A DNA stretch of 64,000 bases from Chryseobacterium gambrini (GCF_900156825.1 NZ_FTOV01000016.1:1-64000), one strand, 5' to 3'. Shown: positions 26,258-35,578, counted from the first letter of the stretch. Notes: generated from the letters alone by a model not told the origin. Numbers and translations are program-made.

Positions 26258-27376
26258 TTATATACTGAGAATATCAGTATGCATTTTTTCTGGTTTATCC
26301 CTTAATGAGGAACCTTTTTTTCCGCTTAAGACCGCTTTGATCTCTGCAATTACGGAAATGGCAATTTCTTCCGAAGTCTCTGCACCAATATCTATTCCAA
26401 CCGGACCAAAAAGTTTATTTAATTCTTTTTCTCCGACCGTAATTCCTGAATTTTTAAGATCATCCATCATTCTGTTGAACCTGGTTTTAGGACCCAGTAA
26501 TCCTATATATTGTATCGGTTGATGGATAATGAGCTTCAGCAAAGCGAGATCATAATTATAATTGTGCGTCATCATCACGAAAACCGTTGCTCCGTCAACT
26601 TCTATTGTTTTTATGATTTCTTCAGGCGTTGCGAGCAATACTTCATCCGCAATAGGAAATCTCTTTTTCAGGGCGTGTGTTGCTCTTCCGTCTGCAATTA
26701 TTGTTTTCCATCCTAAAATGGAAGCCGTTTCTACCAAAGGTTTAACATCGTTTCCCGCTCCTGCAATAATCAACGTGGTCTGTGGCGGAACATATTGCAA
26801 CAGAATTTCATTTGACGAAATCTGAGTGAGTATATTTTGTTTTTTTTCTAAAACTTCTGAAGAAAAGCGATTCAGTTCACTTTCTGAAATACAACCTGAG
26901 TCCGATATTATTGTATTTTCCTTTTTTATCAATCCGACAGTTCCGGTCTGTTTATTTCTTTTTTCCAGTGAAAATATGGTGATAATAACAGATTCATCTC
27001 TTTTTTTCGTTGTTTTCTCTAAAAGGGAGATGGGATTTTGAGAGGAATTTTCATCAATATATTCAAAAAGAATATGTACGATTCCGTTACATCCTAGCTG
27101 AACGCCAAATTCCAGATCATCCGGATTACTGGTATCATACGTAATGAGCTTATTGTTTTTCTGATGAATGGCAAGCAGCGCTTTTCTCAAAGCATCACCC
27201 TCTAAACATCCTCCACTGATGGCGCCTGTAAGCTGTCCGTCTTCTGTAACCAACATTCTCGCCCCTGCCTGTCTGTATGAAGAACCTTCTACCTTTACCA
27301 CCGTTGCCAAAGCAGCCTTTAACCCATTTAAATGCGCCTTTTTATATGCTTTTACAATATCATTGATCTCTTTCAT
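26258..27376 (-). CDS. xdhC: XdhC/CoxI-family maturation factor
   Basis: XdhC-type proteins hold the cofactor, promote its sulfuration and hand it to xanthine dehydrogenase-family enzymes. The 372-aa protein has the N-terminal XdhC_CoxI block (VKVEGSSYRQAGARML, GAISGGCLEGD) and a C-terminal Rossmann domain (LIIAGAGNDVKPLVETA). It is the first gene of the ten-gene minus-strand operon and is divergent from the genes of its likely clients at 27623-35413. A possible -7 box lies about 90 nt upstream. Confidence 0.9.
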   Translation of the reverse strand: MKEINDIVKAYKKAHLNGLKAALATVVKVEGSSYRQAGARMLVTEDGQLTGAISGGCLEGDALRKALLAIHQKNNKLITYDTSNPDDLEFGVQLGCNGIVHILFEYIDENSSQNPISLLEKTTKKRDESVIITIFSLEKRNKQTGTVGLIKKENTIISDSGCISESELNRFSSEVLEKKQNILTQISSNEILLQYVPPQTTLIIAGAGNDVKPLVETASILGWKTIIADGRATHALKKRFPIADEVLLATPEEIIKTIEVDGATVFVMMTHNYNYDLALLKLIIHQPIQYIGLLGPKTRFNRMMDDLKNSGITVGEKELNKLFGPVGIDIGAETSEEIAISVIAEIKAVLSGKKGSSLRDKPEKMHTDILSI

Positions 27377-27465
27377 CCGAAAACATTTTTATGGATTACT
27401 CATTGTTTTTTCAACTTATGTATGATTTTTGTTGAGATAAAATCATTAAAAAGTTATTATATATT

Positions 27466-27473
27466 CAAATTTA
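27466..27473 (-). promoter_or_regulatory. Candidate -7 box of the molybdenum-cofactor operon
   Basis: CAAATTTA on the plus strand is TAAATTTG on the minus strand, an exact TAnnTTTG match. It lies 90 nt before the xdhC start. I did not find a TTTG at the usual -33 distance. Confidence 0.45.
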
Positions 27474-27508
27474 CATAAATATTATCTGTTTTTTTCGCAG
27501 CCTCAACC

Positions 27509-27540
27509 AAAACTGTAATATTGGTATATAAAACTGTAAT
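27509..27540. promoter_or_regulatory. Direct repeat AAAACTGTAAT, spaced 21 bp
   Basis: AAAACTGTAAT occurs at about 27509-27519 and again at 27530-27540, both on the same face of the helix (21-bp period). It lies between the two divergent transcription units. This is a good operator candidate for a dimeric regulator; no regulator gene is adjacent. Confidence 0.5.
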
Positions 27541-27544
27541 GTAT

Positions 27545-27578
27545 ATCATCAATTTCTTATTTTAATTGATGATATTTG
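27545..27578. promoter_or_regulatory. Inverted repeat overlapping a near-consensus -7 box
   Basis: ATCATCAATT (27545-27554) and AATTGATGAT (27564-27573) form a perfect 10-bp inverted repeat with a 9-bp spacer. The right arm overlaps GATATTTG (27571-27578), one mismatch from TAnnTTTG, on the strand of the oxidase genes. Binding here would block that promoter; a hairpin role is less likely because there is no T run. Confidence 0.5.
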
Positions 27579-27622
27579 TTAAAACCTATCCGTATACAAT
27601 TATATTGATTAAAAAATAACTT

Positions 27623-28216
27623 ATGGAATTAAAAGGACAATACAGCAGGAGGAGCTTCCTCAAAGTTTCAGGATTACTGGCTGGTTTTATGGCTATTCCG
27701 TCTTCGGTAAAAGCATTTTATCAGGATGTGAAACAGTATCTTGTTCCCAAGAAAAACGTATCCAGACTTACGCTTTCCATCAATAAAAAAAGTCATACCC
27801 TTTATGTGGATACGAGAACTACCTTATTGGATCTGTTCAGAGAACAGTTAAATCTTACAGGATCTAAAAAAGGCTGTGACCACGGACAATGTGGCGCCTG
27901 TACCATCCACATCAATGGGGAAAGAGCCCTGAGTTGCCTTACTTTGGCGGCAATGGCTCAGGGAAAAGAGATCACAACCATCGAAGGTCTCGCAAACGGA
28001 GATGAGCTTCATCCGATGCAGAAGGCATTTATAGAATGTGACGGTTTCCAGTGCGGATATTGCACGCCGGGACAGATTATGTCTGCTGTTGCCTGCGTTA
28101 ATGAAGGTCATACAGGTTCTGTAGAAGAAATTAAAGAATATATGAGCGGTAATCTTTGCCGTTGCGGAGCGTATAACGGTATTGTTCAGTCCATTCAAAA
28201 AGTTGCAGCCCAATGA
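27623..28216 (+). CDS. Tat-exported [2Fe-2S] subunit of a xanthine dehydrogenase-family enzyme (set 1)
   Basis: Small subunit of 197 aa, like E. coli PaoA/YagT. The N-terminus carries a twin-arginine motif, SRRSFLK (residues 8-14), and a hydrophobic stretch, so the folded complex is probably exported to the periplasm. The first cluster is bound by GCDHGQCGACT and a later Cys (ALSC), the second by CGYCTPGQ and NLCRCG. It hands electrons between the molybdenum and FAD subunits. The stop overlaps the FAD-subunit start by 4 nt. Set 2 downstream has no such signal. Confidence 0.9.
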   Translation: MELKGQYSRRSFLKVSGLLAGFMAIPSSVKAFYQDVKQYLVPKKNVSRLTLSINKKSHTLYVDTRTTLLDLFREQLNLTGSKKGCDHGQCGACTIHINGERALSCLTLAAMAQGKEITTIEGLANGDELHPMQKAFIECDGFQCGYCTPGQIMSAVACVNEGHTGSVEEIKEYMSGNLCRCGAYNGIVQSIQKVAAQ

Positions 28217-29190
28217 GACCATTTAATTTTGAACAAGTAAAATCTGCTGCTGAAGCTTCTGCCATGAAATCAGCAGTCAGTCAGTATATTGCAGGCGGAA
28301 CGAATCTGGTAGATCTGATGAAAAAAAACATTGCCCAGCCGGAGAAGCTGATTGATATTACCACAGCATTATCCGATGCAGTAAATCATCAGAATAACAG
28401 TTTGCAGATTGGCGCAATGGCGAGTAACAGTAAAGTAGCAAACAACAAAGAAGTGACGGAAAAATTTCCTCTCATTTCAAAAGCTATTTTAGCTGGAGCT
28501 TCACCACAGATAAGAAATATGGCAAGTTCAGCGGGAAATCTGTTGCAGCGAACCAGATGTCCTTATTTTTATGATATTACAACCCCCTGCAACAAAAGAA
28601 AACCCAACAGCGGTTGTAGTGCCATTGATGGCGCAAACCGAATGAGTGCCGTTGCAGGATATAATAATCAGTGTGTTGCGGTTCATCCGTCGGATTTTTG
28701 TGTGGCTCTGGCTGCATTGGATGCCACTGTTACCGCTCAGACAAAAGATCAGAAAGAAATTAAAATACCTTTTAAAGATTTTCATAAACTGCCGGAAAAT
28801 ACACCTTGGCTAGATAATACTTTACCACAGGATGCAATAATAACCAATATAGAAATTCCGGATAATGCTTTCGGGAAACATTCTGCTTATGTAAAAGTAA
28901 GAGACAGGACTTCATATGCTTTTGCATTGGTTTCGGTTGCAGCAGCACTGGATCTGGACGGGAAAAGAATAAAAGATGCCCGCTTAGCTTCCGGTGGTGT
29001 GGCGCATAAACCCTGGAGATGGTTAGAAGCAGAAAAATTTCTGAACGGGAAAAAAGCTACGGTAGAAATCTTTGAAGAAGCTGCGAAACTGGCAACCAAA
29101 GATCTGAAACCCTTGTCTGAGAACGGTTACAAAATACCGATGCTTCAGGGAGCTATCGTTACAGCATTACAAAATTGTGTAAATCAATAA
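28213..29190 (+). CDS. FAD-binding subunit M of a xanthine dehydrogenase-family enzyme (set 1)
   Basis: Flavin subunit of 325 aa, the PaoB/YagS type. The FAD pyrophosphate motif AGGTNLVDLM lies near residue 30, and AILAGASPQIRNMAS and NLLQRTRCPYFYD follow. The Cys-rich stretch CNKRKPNSGCSA could bind an extra [4Fe-4S] cluster as in PaoB (inference from the Cys pattern). There is no signal peptide of its own, so export would have to rely on the Tat signal of the small subunit. Residues are closely similar to the set 2 homologue at 32126. Confidence 0.9.
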   Translation: MRPFNFEQVKSAAEASAMKSAVSQYIAGGTNLVDLMKKNIAQPEKLIDITTALSDAVNHQNNSLQIGAMASNSKVANNKEVTEKFPLISKAILAGASPQIRNMASSAGNLLQRTRCPYFYDITTPCNKRKPNSGCSAIDGANRMSAVAGYNNQCVAVHPSDFCVALAALDATVTAQTKDQKEIKIPFKDFHKLPENTPWLDNTLPQDAIITNIEIPDNAFGKHSAYVKVRDRTSYAFALVSVAAALDLDGKRIKDARLASGGVAHKPWRWLEAEKFLNGKKATVEIFEEAAKLATKDLKPLSENGYKIPMLQGAIVTALQNCVNQ

Positions 29191-29218
29191 GATCGGGATA
29201 TATTAAAAAGTAACAATT

Positions 29219-31447
29219 ATGGGATTACTAGAATTACTGAACATCAGATCCAAAAGACCCGAAGGACGTGTTGAAGGAGTGGAAAAAGTTACCGGAAGCG
29301 GTAAATACGCTGCTGAATACGAAGTTAAAAATATGTGCTACGCCGTGTTGGTCAACAGTACAGTTCCTTCCGGAAAAATACAGTCGATTTTAGTTGATAA
29401 AGCTAAAGAAGTGGAAGGCGTTATTGATATCATTACCCATCTGCACAAACCTTCGGTTCCGGGTATAGATACTGAAGAAAAAATTAAACAGTCGAGATTC
29501 GGTTTACCGATTTTTCATACGGATAAGATATTTTTCAAAGGACAGCCTGTTGCGATGGTGATTGCAGAAACACTGGAAGACGCAACTTTTGCCGCGTCAT
29601 TGGTAGAAACAGAATATCAGAAAGACAGTTTTGAAGTCGATTTTAATTCTGCGAAAGAAAGAGTTGTTTTAAAAGCAGAAGGAAAAGAAAGAGGAAATTT
29701 TGACAGCTGGCAAAATTTACCATTCACAGTAGATCAGCAATACAATATTAAGGCAGATGTACATAATCCGATGGAAATGCACGCCACGATTGCTCATTGG
29801 ACAGGCAATGATACGTTGAAGCTTTACGATAAAAACCAAGGGGTAAATAATGTTCAGAGAACATTTGCAAGATTATTTTCCATTCCTGAAAAAAATATAC
29901 AGGTATTCAGTGAATTTGTAGGAGGCGGTTTCGGCTCCGGACTCAGAATCTGGCCACACGTTTTAGCTTCGGTAATGGGAGCTAAACAGGTTGGACGTCC
30001 TGTAAAACTGATGCTTACCAGACCGCAGATGTTTGCGGCAACAGGTTACAGACCGGCTTCATGGCAGAGAATAAAATTGGCATCAGATCCGTCGGGAAAT
30101 CTTTCAGGAATTTTACATCAGGCAAAGAATGAAACTTCAGTCTATGAAAATTTTAACGACGGTATTACCCGCGTGACAAGATTAATTTACAAGTTTCCCA
30201 ATTTAAAAACGGAAGCGGCAAATGTTCCGTTAAATTTAAGCACACCAACTTGGATGCGCGGTCCGGGAGACTGTACCGGAGTATTCGCTCTGGAATCTGC
30301 CATTGATGAACTTTCCTACCAGCTGAAAATGGATCCTGTAACGTTGAGGTTAAAGAATATTTCACTGGAAAAACATCCTGATTCAAATTTGCCGTGGTCT
30401 ACTCATTTTCTGGATGAATGTATAAACAAAGGTGCTAAAATGATCGGATGGAATGCCAGAAAAGCAACTCCGTCTACCGTTATTGAAGGCGACTGGTACA
30501 TCGGCTACGGAATGGCTGTCGGAATGTGGAATGCAGGAAGAGCAGAAGCCAAAGCAGCAATTATCATGAGCAAAGACGGAAGTCTCGTTGTACAGACCGC
30601 GATGACAGACATCGGGACGGGAACCGGAACCGGAATGCAGAACATTGCCCACGAAATTACCGGAATTTCAAAAAATAAAATCAATATAGAATTGGGAAAT
30701 TCTGCGCTTCCTCCTGCGCCAAGTCAGGGTGGAAGTACGGGGCTTTCATCGGTAAGTGGTGCGGTGTACGATGCAAGCAATCAGTTGAAACAAAAACTGG
30801 CGGAATATGCATCCTTAGTTAATGGAAGCTTTAAAGGAGCTGCTCTGGAAAATATTCTTCTTTCAGATAAAAGCATCAGTTTAAAAAATAATTCAACTGT
30901 TTCTGTTTCTTATGAAGAACTGTTCGAAAAGAATAATCTGGCTGAAATTCGTCTTGAAGTAGCTTCAAAACCGGGAAGCGAGCGTGAGAAATTTGCCTTC
31001 TGTTCATCAGCGGCACATTTTTGCAAAGTCCGCGTTAATAAGCGAACCGGAAAAGTTAAAATTGAAAAACTGGCAGTCGTGGCAGACGGAGGAAAGATTA
31101 TCAACAGTCAGGCAGCAGCCAATCAGATGTCGGGAGCCGCAGTTGGCGGGATCGGAATGACGCTGATGGAAGAAAACCAGATCGATGCAAAATTAGGAAC
31201 GTTAATCGGTAATGATCTTGCAGGATATCATTTTGCCGTTAATGCGGATGCTCCGATTATTGAAGTCGACTTTATTCATAAACCCGATCCGAATATTAAC
31301 CCTTCCGGCGCGAAAGGTCTCGGAGAAGTAGGAATTATTGGTACAGCACCTGCGATAGCCAATGCAATTTATAATGCCATTGGTATACGAATGAGAGATT
31401 TGCCGATTACTCCCGATAAAATTTTAATGGCATTGTCACACAAATAG
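29219..31447 (+). CDS. Molybdopterin-binding subunit of a xanthine dehydrogenase-family enzyme (set 1)
   Basis: Catalytic subunit of 742 aa, the PaoC/YagR type, which hydroxylates aldehydes or N-heterocycles at the MCD cofactor. Visible blocks are EGVEKVTGSGKYAAEYE, the ligand loop FVGGGFGSGLRIWPH, TDIGTGTGTGMQNIAHE, QGGSTGLSSVSGAVYD and the C-terminal KGLGEVGIIGTAPAIANA, which includes the catalytic Glu. No signal peptide is present. MocA and XdhC encoded across the promoter are its expected maturation factors. The physiological substrate cannot be told from sequence. Confidence 0.92.
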   Translation: MGLLELLNIRSKRPEGRVEGVEKVTGSGKYAAEYEVKNMCYAVLVNSTVPSGKIQSILVDKAKEVEGVIDIITHLHKPSVPGIDTEEKIKQSRFGLPIFHTDKIFFKGQPVAMVIAETLEDATFAASLVETEYQKDSFEVDFNSAKERVVLKAEGKERGNFDSWQNLPFTVDQQYNIKADVHNPMEMHATIAHWTGNDTLKLYDKNQGVNNVQRTFARLFSIPEKNIQVFSEFVGGGFGSGLRIWPHVLASVMGAKQVGRPVKLMLTRPQMFAATGYRPASWQRIKLASDPSGNLSGILHQAKNETSVYENFNDGITRVTRLIYKFPNLKTEAANVPLNLSTPTWMRGPGDCTGVFALESAIDELSYQLKMDPVTLRLKNISLEKHPDSNLPWSTHFLDECINKGAKMIGWNARKATPSTVIEGDWYIGYGMAVGMWNAGRAEAKAAIIMSKDGSLVVQTAMTDIGTGTGTGMQNIAHEITGISKNKINIELGNSALPPAPSQGGSTGLSSVSGAVYDASNQLKQKLAEYASLVNGSFKGAALENILLSDKSISLKNNSTVSVSYEELFEKNNLAEIRLEVASKPGSEREKFAFCSSAAHFCKVRVNKRTGKVKIEKLAVVADGGKIINSQAAANQMSGAAVGGIGMTLMEENQIDAKLGTLIGNDLAGYHFAVNADAPIIEVDFIHKPDPNINPSGAKGLGEVGIIGTAPAIANAIYNAIGIRMRDLPITPDKILMALSHK

Positions 31448-31476
31448 ATTGCTGTTTTCTATTTTAGAATCATATC

Positions 31477-31511
31477 AATATTCTGTATCTGAACGGTACA
31501 GAATATTTTTT
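31477..31511 (+). terminator. Terminator between the two oxidase gene sets
   Basis: A perfect 11-bp stem (31477-31487 with 31497-31507) and a 9-nt loop are followed by a T run. It is 30 nt behind the set 1 catalytic gene, so set 2 probably has its own promoter in 31512-31650. Confidence 0.85.
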
Positions 31512-31650
31512 CATCCTTTTATGATCTGTTTTCCTTATTTAGATTGAATATATTTAAATCAATTTCAGGCTTTAATATACCACGGAAAGGATATTTTCAA
31601 TAATAACGGTTCTTTTTTTGTATCACTATCCATAACCAAACTACCGATTT

Positions 31651-32133
31651 ATGGCGAACACTGGAAAACAATCTGTTACATTAAAAATAAATGGAAAGGA
31701 ACATCATCTGGATGTACTTCCCTGGGTATCACTTCTTGATGCTCTTCGAGAAAATCTGCATTTTACCGGAACAAAAAAAGGCTGTGATCATGGGCAGTGC
31801 GGCGCATGTACGGTTCTGATTGACGGCAAAAGAGTTTTGAGCTGCCTCAGTCTCTGCGTTATGAAAAATGATGCTGAAATTACAACCATAGAAGGGATTG
31901 CCGACGGTGAAAACCTGCATCCCGTTCAGAAAGCTTTTATTGAACATGATGCTTTCCAGTGCGGATACTGTACTCCAGGACAAATCTGCAGCGCCATAGG
32001 ATTACTGAATGAAAATAAGGCAAATACGCGGGAAGAAATTCAGGAACTGATGAGCGGAAATCTTTGCCGATGCGGAGCCAACAAAGGAATTATTAACGCT
32101 GTAATGGCAGTAAAACAAGGTACTTATGAATAA
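31651..32133 (+). CDS. [2Fe-2S] subunit of a second xanthine dehydrogenase-family enzyme (set 2), no Tat signal
   Basis: Paralogue of the gene at 27623, but at 160 aa it lacks the twin-arginine leader and starts directly at the ferredoxin-like domain (SVTLKINGKEHHLDV). The cluster motifs are intact: GCDHGQCGACTV with LSC, and CGYCTPGQ with NLCRCG. The enzyme should therefore stay in the cytoplasm. It overlaps the FAD-subunit gene by 8 nt. A 203-nt gap and a terminator separate it from set 1. Confidence 0.9.
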   Translation: MANTGKQSVTLKINGKEHHLDVLPWVSLLDALRENLHFTGTKKGCDHGQCGACTVLIDGKRVLSCLSLCVMKNDAEITTIEGIADGENLHPVQKAFIEHDAFQCGYCTPGQICSAIGLLNENKANTREEIQELMSGNLCRCGANKGIINAVMAVKQGTYE

Positions 32134-33145
32134 TTTTTCCTATACAAAAGCCAATAGCGTTGATGAAGTGGTGTCATTGACCCATACAAATGAAAATAAT
32201 AAAATCATTGCCGGAGGTACTAATATCATCGATCTGATGAAATATTTTGTTACCGAGGCAGACACTTTAATCGATATTAATCCCATTGACGGAATAGCTG
32301 AGATTACTGAACTTGATAACGGAGGAATTCGTATCGGTGCTTTAATGACGAATGCAGATACAGCGTATCATCCAATTATTGAAGAAAAATATCCGATTCT
32401 TTCTAAAGCTATTTTGGCGGGAGCTTCGGCACAGATCAGAAATATGGCGACCAATGGCGGAAATTTATTACAGCGAACCCGATGTTATTATTTTTACGAC
32501 ATTAATACTCCCTGCAATAAAAGAGTTCCGGGTTCCGGATGTTCTGCGATGAAAGGGTACAACCGAATTCACGCAATTTTAGGACACAGCGAAAACTGTA
32601 TTGCTGTTTTTCCTTCGGATATGTGTGTTGCTCTAGCAGCTTTGGGGGCAGTCGTTCATATATCGGGAACGGATGGAGATCGGACATTGAAATTTTCAGA
32701 TTTTCACAGACTTCCGGAAGATACTCCGGAGATCGATAATAATCTGAAAAAAGGAGAAATTATCACAGGAATTGAGCTGCCCGAAAAAGGATTTTCAAAA
32801 AATTATTCTTACCTGAAATTAAGAGACCGAAGTTCTTATTCGTTTGCATTAGTTTCCGTTGCTACCGGTCTGGAACTGGAAAACGGAATAATTAAAGAAG
32901 CAAGAATTGCTTTGGGTGGTGTTTCGCACAAACCGTGGCGTGTAAAAGAAGCTGAAGATTTTTTAACAGATAAGGAAGCAAATCCGGAAAACTTTGCGGC
33001 TGCGGCTGACATTATTTTGGAAGGAGCCGTAGGTTTTGAGCATAACAGTTTTAAAATTAATCTCGCTAAAAAAGCAATCGTCAGAAACTGTATGATGGCT
33101 CTTGATCCGGCGTCACAAAGACCGGGTGCAAAACCTTCTTTATAA
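32126..33145 (+). CDS. FAD-binding subunit M of the second enzyme (set 2)
   Basis: Flavin subunit of 339 aa. The FAD motif AGGTNIIDLM and the block AILAGASAQIRNMATNGGNL match set 1 closely, and the Cys-rich stretch CNKRVPGSGCSA is retained. The gene overlaps the small-subunit gene by 8 nt and is followed 6 nt later by the catalytic subunit gene. The C-terminus (RPGAKPSL) is about 14 aa longer than in set 1. Confidence 0.9.
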   Translation: MNNFSYTKANSVDEVVSLTHTNENNKIIAGGTNIIDLMKYFVTEADTLIDINPIDGIAEITELDNGGIRIGALMTNADTAYHPIIEEKYPILSKAILAGASAQIRNMATNGGNLLQRTRCYYFYDINTPCNKRVPGSGCSAMKGYNRIHAILGHSENCIAVFPSDMCVALAALGAVVHISGTDGDRTLKFSDFHRLPEDTPEIDNNLKKGEIITGIELPEKGFSKNYSYLKLRDRSSYSFALVSVATGLELENGIIKEARIALGGVSHKPWRVKEAEDFLTDKEANPENFAAAADIILEGAVGFEHNSFKINLAKKAIVRNCMMALDPASQRPGAKPSL

Positions 33146-33151
33146 ATTATT

Positions 33152-35413
33152 ATGAATGCTAAAGAAAATTTTATGAAAAATACACCGTCTGTCGGACAAT
33201 CAATAAATCGTCTTGAAGGTCATCTGAAAGTAACAGGTCAAGCAAAATATGCAGCAGAATATGATGCTCCGGACTTATTGTATGGGTACATTGTGAACAG
33301 TTCGATTACAAAAGGTAAAATCAAGACCATCGATACATCAGAAATAAAAAAATTAGAAGGAGTTATTGAGGTCTTCACCCATGAAAATAAACCTTCAACT
33401 GCCTGGTTTGATTTTCAGTATGCCGATATGGATGCGCCTCCCGGAACTGTTTTTAAACCCCTTAAAGATAATATAATCCGATATAACGGACAACCGATTG
33501 CTCTGGTGGTTGCAGAAGCATTTGAAATGGCACGTTATGCGGCAGCAAAAATAAAAGTGGTTTATGAAGAAGACGAAAATTTTGAAACGGATCTGAAGAA
33601 AAATCTTGAAAAAGCCAGAGATCCTAAAAAAGGACTGGCTTCGCTGCTGAAACCGCCTCCGCCAAAACCTACCGGTGATTTCAAAAAAGAATATGAAAAT
33701 TCGTTTGTTAAAACCGACAGCCATTTCAGCCACGGAACCGAGCATCACAATCCTATGGAAATGTATGCTTCCACCGTGATCTACGAAGGAAAAGACAAAC
33801 TCACTATTTACGATAAAACACAGGGAACGATTAATTCCCAAATGTATGTTGCGAATGTTTTCGGGCTTAAAATGAAAAATGTACAGGTCATCTCACCGTT
33901 TGTAGGCGGTGGTTTTGGTTCGGGGCTTCGTCCGCAGCAGCAGCTTTTTATGGCGGTAATGGCTTCGCTGGCTTTAAAACGTAATGTTCGTGTCACTTTG
34001 GATCGTGCGCAGATGTACATGATCGGACACAGACCTCCGACGTTGCAGCATACAAAATTTGGAGCCGATAAAGAGGGGAAAGTAAATGCCATTTATCACA
34101 AAGCAACCGGTGAAACTTCGCGGTTTGAAGATTATGTGGAAATTGTAGTGAACTGGGGCAATATGCTGTATCCTGCAGAAAATACATTGCTGGAACATGA
34201 AATTGTTCCGTTAGACGTTTACAGTCCGCTTGATATGAGAGCACCCGGCGGAAGTACCGGAATGCATGCTATAGAGGTAACAATGGATGAAATCGCTTAT
34301 CAATTAAATATAGACCCGCTGGAATTAAGGCTTATCAATTATTCAAAAATTGATAAAAGCAGTGATAAAGAATATTCGAGTAAAGAACTTAGAAAATGTT
34401 ACCTGAAAGGAGCGGAAAAATTCGGATGGAAGGAAAGAAATCCCGAACCCCGAAGTATGAAGCGTGGAAATAAGCTCGTCGGTTACGGAATGGCTACCGG
34501 AATTTGGGATGCCAACCGTATTTTGGGACGTGCAGAAGCGATCATGACTGCTGATGTAAAAGTTGAAATAAAAAGTGCAGTGACCGACATCGGAACCGGA
34601 ACGAAGACGATCATGACGCAGATTGCGGCAGATGAACTGGGACTTTCCATGGAAGATGTTACGTTTTCGTATGCAGACAGTAAGATGCCGTTTGCTCCGA
34701 TTCAAGGGGGATCTTTTACTACGGCAACAGTGGGACCTGCGGTACAGAATGCTTGTCAGGCTTTAAACAAGAAACTTTTCGAAAGAGCTAAAGATCTGAA
34801 TGATTCTGTTTTAAAAAATGTAAATTTTAAAGACGTTATATTCAAAAATGGTTTTATCACCGTAAAAGATCAGCCTGAAATACAGGTAGATGTCAAAGAA
34901 ATTTTCAAAAAAAATGGCGGAGAAGCAATTCGAACCACAAATTCTGCAATGCCCAACCCATTAAAGTATGGAAAAAAAGCCAGAGCTGTTCACAGTGCGG
35001 TTTTCGTTGAGGTAGAAGTGGATGAAGAGTTGGGAATTATTGAAGTAAAAAGAGCGGTTACAGCCGTTGCAGCAGGGAAAATTATCAATCCTAAAACAGC
35101 AGAAAGTCAGGTTTTGGGAGGCATGATCTGGGGAATCAGCAAAGCTTTGCACGAAGAAACCATACTCGATCATGAGTTGGGAAAATATATGAATGCCAAT
35201 CTGGGTGAATATCATATTCCTGTCCATGCAGATATACATGATCTGGAAGTGGTATTTGTGGAAGAAAATGATTCATTTGTAAATGATTTGGGCGTAAAAG
35301 GGGTAGGCGAAATCGGTGGAGTAGGAATGCCTCCTGCCATTACAAACGCGATTTTCCATGCAACCGGAAAGAGAATTTATGATCTTCCGATTCATTTTGA
35401 CAGGTTGATATAA
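33152..35413 (+). CDS. Molybdopterin-binding subunit of the second enzyme (set 2)
   Basis: Catalytic subunit of 753 aa. Blocks shared with set 1 are LEGHLKVTGQAKYAAEYD, FVGGGFGSGLRPQQQL, TDIGTGTKTIMTQIAADELG, QGGSFTTATVGPAVQNA and GVKGVGEIGGVGMPPAITNA with the catalytic Glu. It carries a Pro/Lys-rich insertion (residues about 165-180, LLKPPPPKPTGDFKKEYE) absent from set 1. An alternative start is the Met at 33173 (MKNTPSVGQ). The genes end at a strong terminator. Set 2 has diverged well beyond the ferredoxin subunits, so a different substrate is likely. Confidence 0.92.
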   Translation: MNAKENFMKNTPSVGQSINRLEGHLKVTGQAKYAAEYDAPDLLYGYIVNSSITKGKIKTIDTSEIKKLEGVIEVFTHENKPSTAWFDFQYADMDAPPGTVFKPLKDNIIRYNGQPIALVVAEAFEMARYAAAKIKVVYEEDENFETDLKKNLEKARDPKKGLASLLKPPPPKPTGDFKKEYENSFVKTDSHFSHGTEHHNPMEMYASTVIYEGKDKLTIYDKTQGTINSQMYVANVFGLKMKNVQVISPFVGGGFGSGLRPQQQLFMAVMASLALKRNVRVTLDRAQMYMIGHRPPTLQHTKFGADKEGKVNAIYHKATGETSRFEDYVEIVVNWGNMLYPAENTLLEHEIVPLDVYSPLDMRAPGGSTGMHAIEVTMDEIAYQLNIDPLELRLINYSKIDKSSDKEYSSKELRKCYLKGAEKFGWKERNPEPRSMKRGNKLVGYGMATGIWDANRILGRAEAIMTADVKVEIKSAVTDIGTGTKTIMTQIAADELGLSMEDVTFSYADSKMPFAPIQGGSFTTATVGPAVQNACQALNKKLFERAKDLNDSVLKNVNFKDVIFKNGFITVKDQPEIQVDVKEIFKKNGGEAIRTTNSAMPNPLKYGKKARAVHSAVFVEVEVDEELGIIEVKRAVTAVAAGKIINPKTAESQVLGGMIWGISKALHEETILDHELGKYMNANLGEYHIPVHADIHDLEVVFVEENDSFVNDLGVKGVGEIGGVGMPPAITNAIFHATGKRIYDLPIHFDRLI

Positions 35414-35458
35414 TTCTTTCAAATACAACAGAGCTCAGAAATTTATAAATTTCATACC

Positions 35459-35494
35459 ATCACGTCGCTTCATAAAGCGACGTGATTTTTATTT
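35459..35494 (+). terminator. Strong terminator after the second oxidase set
   Basis: A perfect 12-bp stem (35459-35470 with 35475-35486) and a CATA loop are followed by TTTTT. It isolates the downstream six-gene unit. Confidence 0.92.
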
Positions 35495-35578
35495 ACAGTA
35501 ATTTTTTAGGTAGATTTTAAAACTTTAATTGATAAAAAAACCAGTATTTCTACTGAAATGAATAGGATTATTTTCCTA

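Noticed and set aside
27545..27573. Terminator hairpin upstream of the oxidase genes
   Set aside because: No T run follows on either strand and it overlaps a promoter-like box, so an operator is more likely.
33395..33841. 148-codon antisense frame inside the set 2 catalytic subunit gene
   Set aside because: Shadow of a strongly conserved coding sequence; the translation is a Phe/Cys/Ile-rich string without structure.
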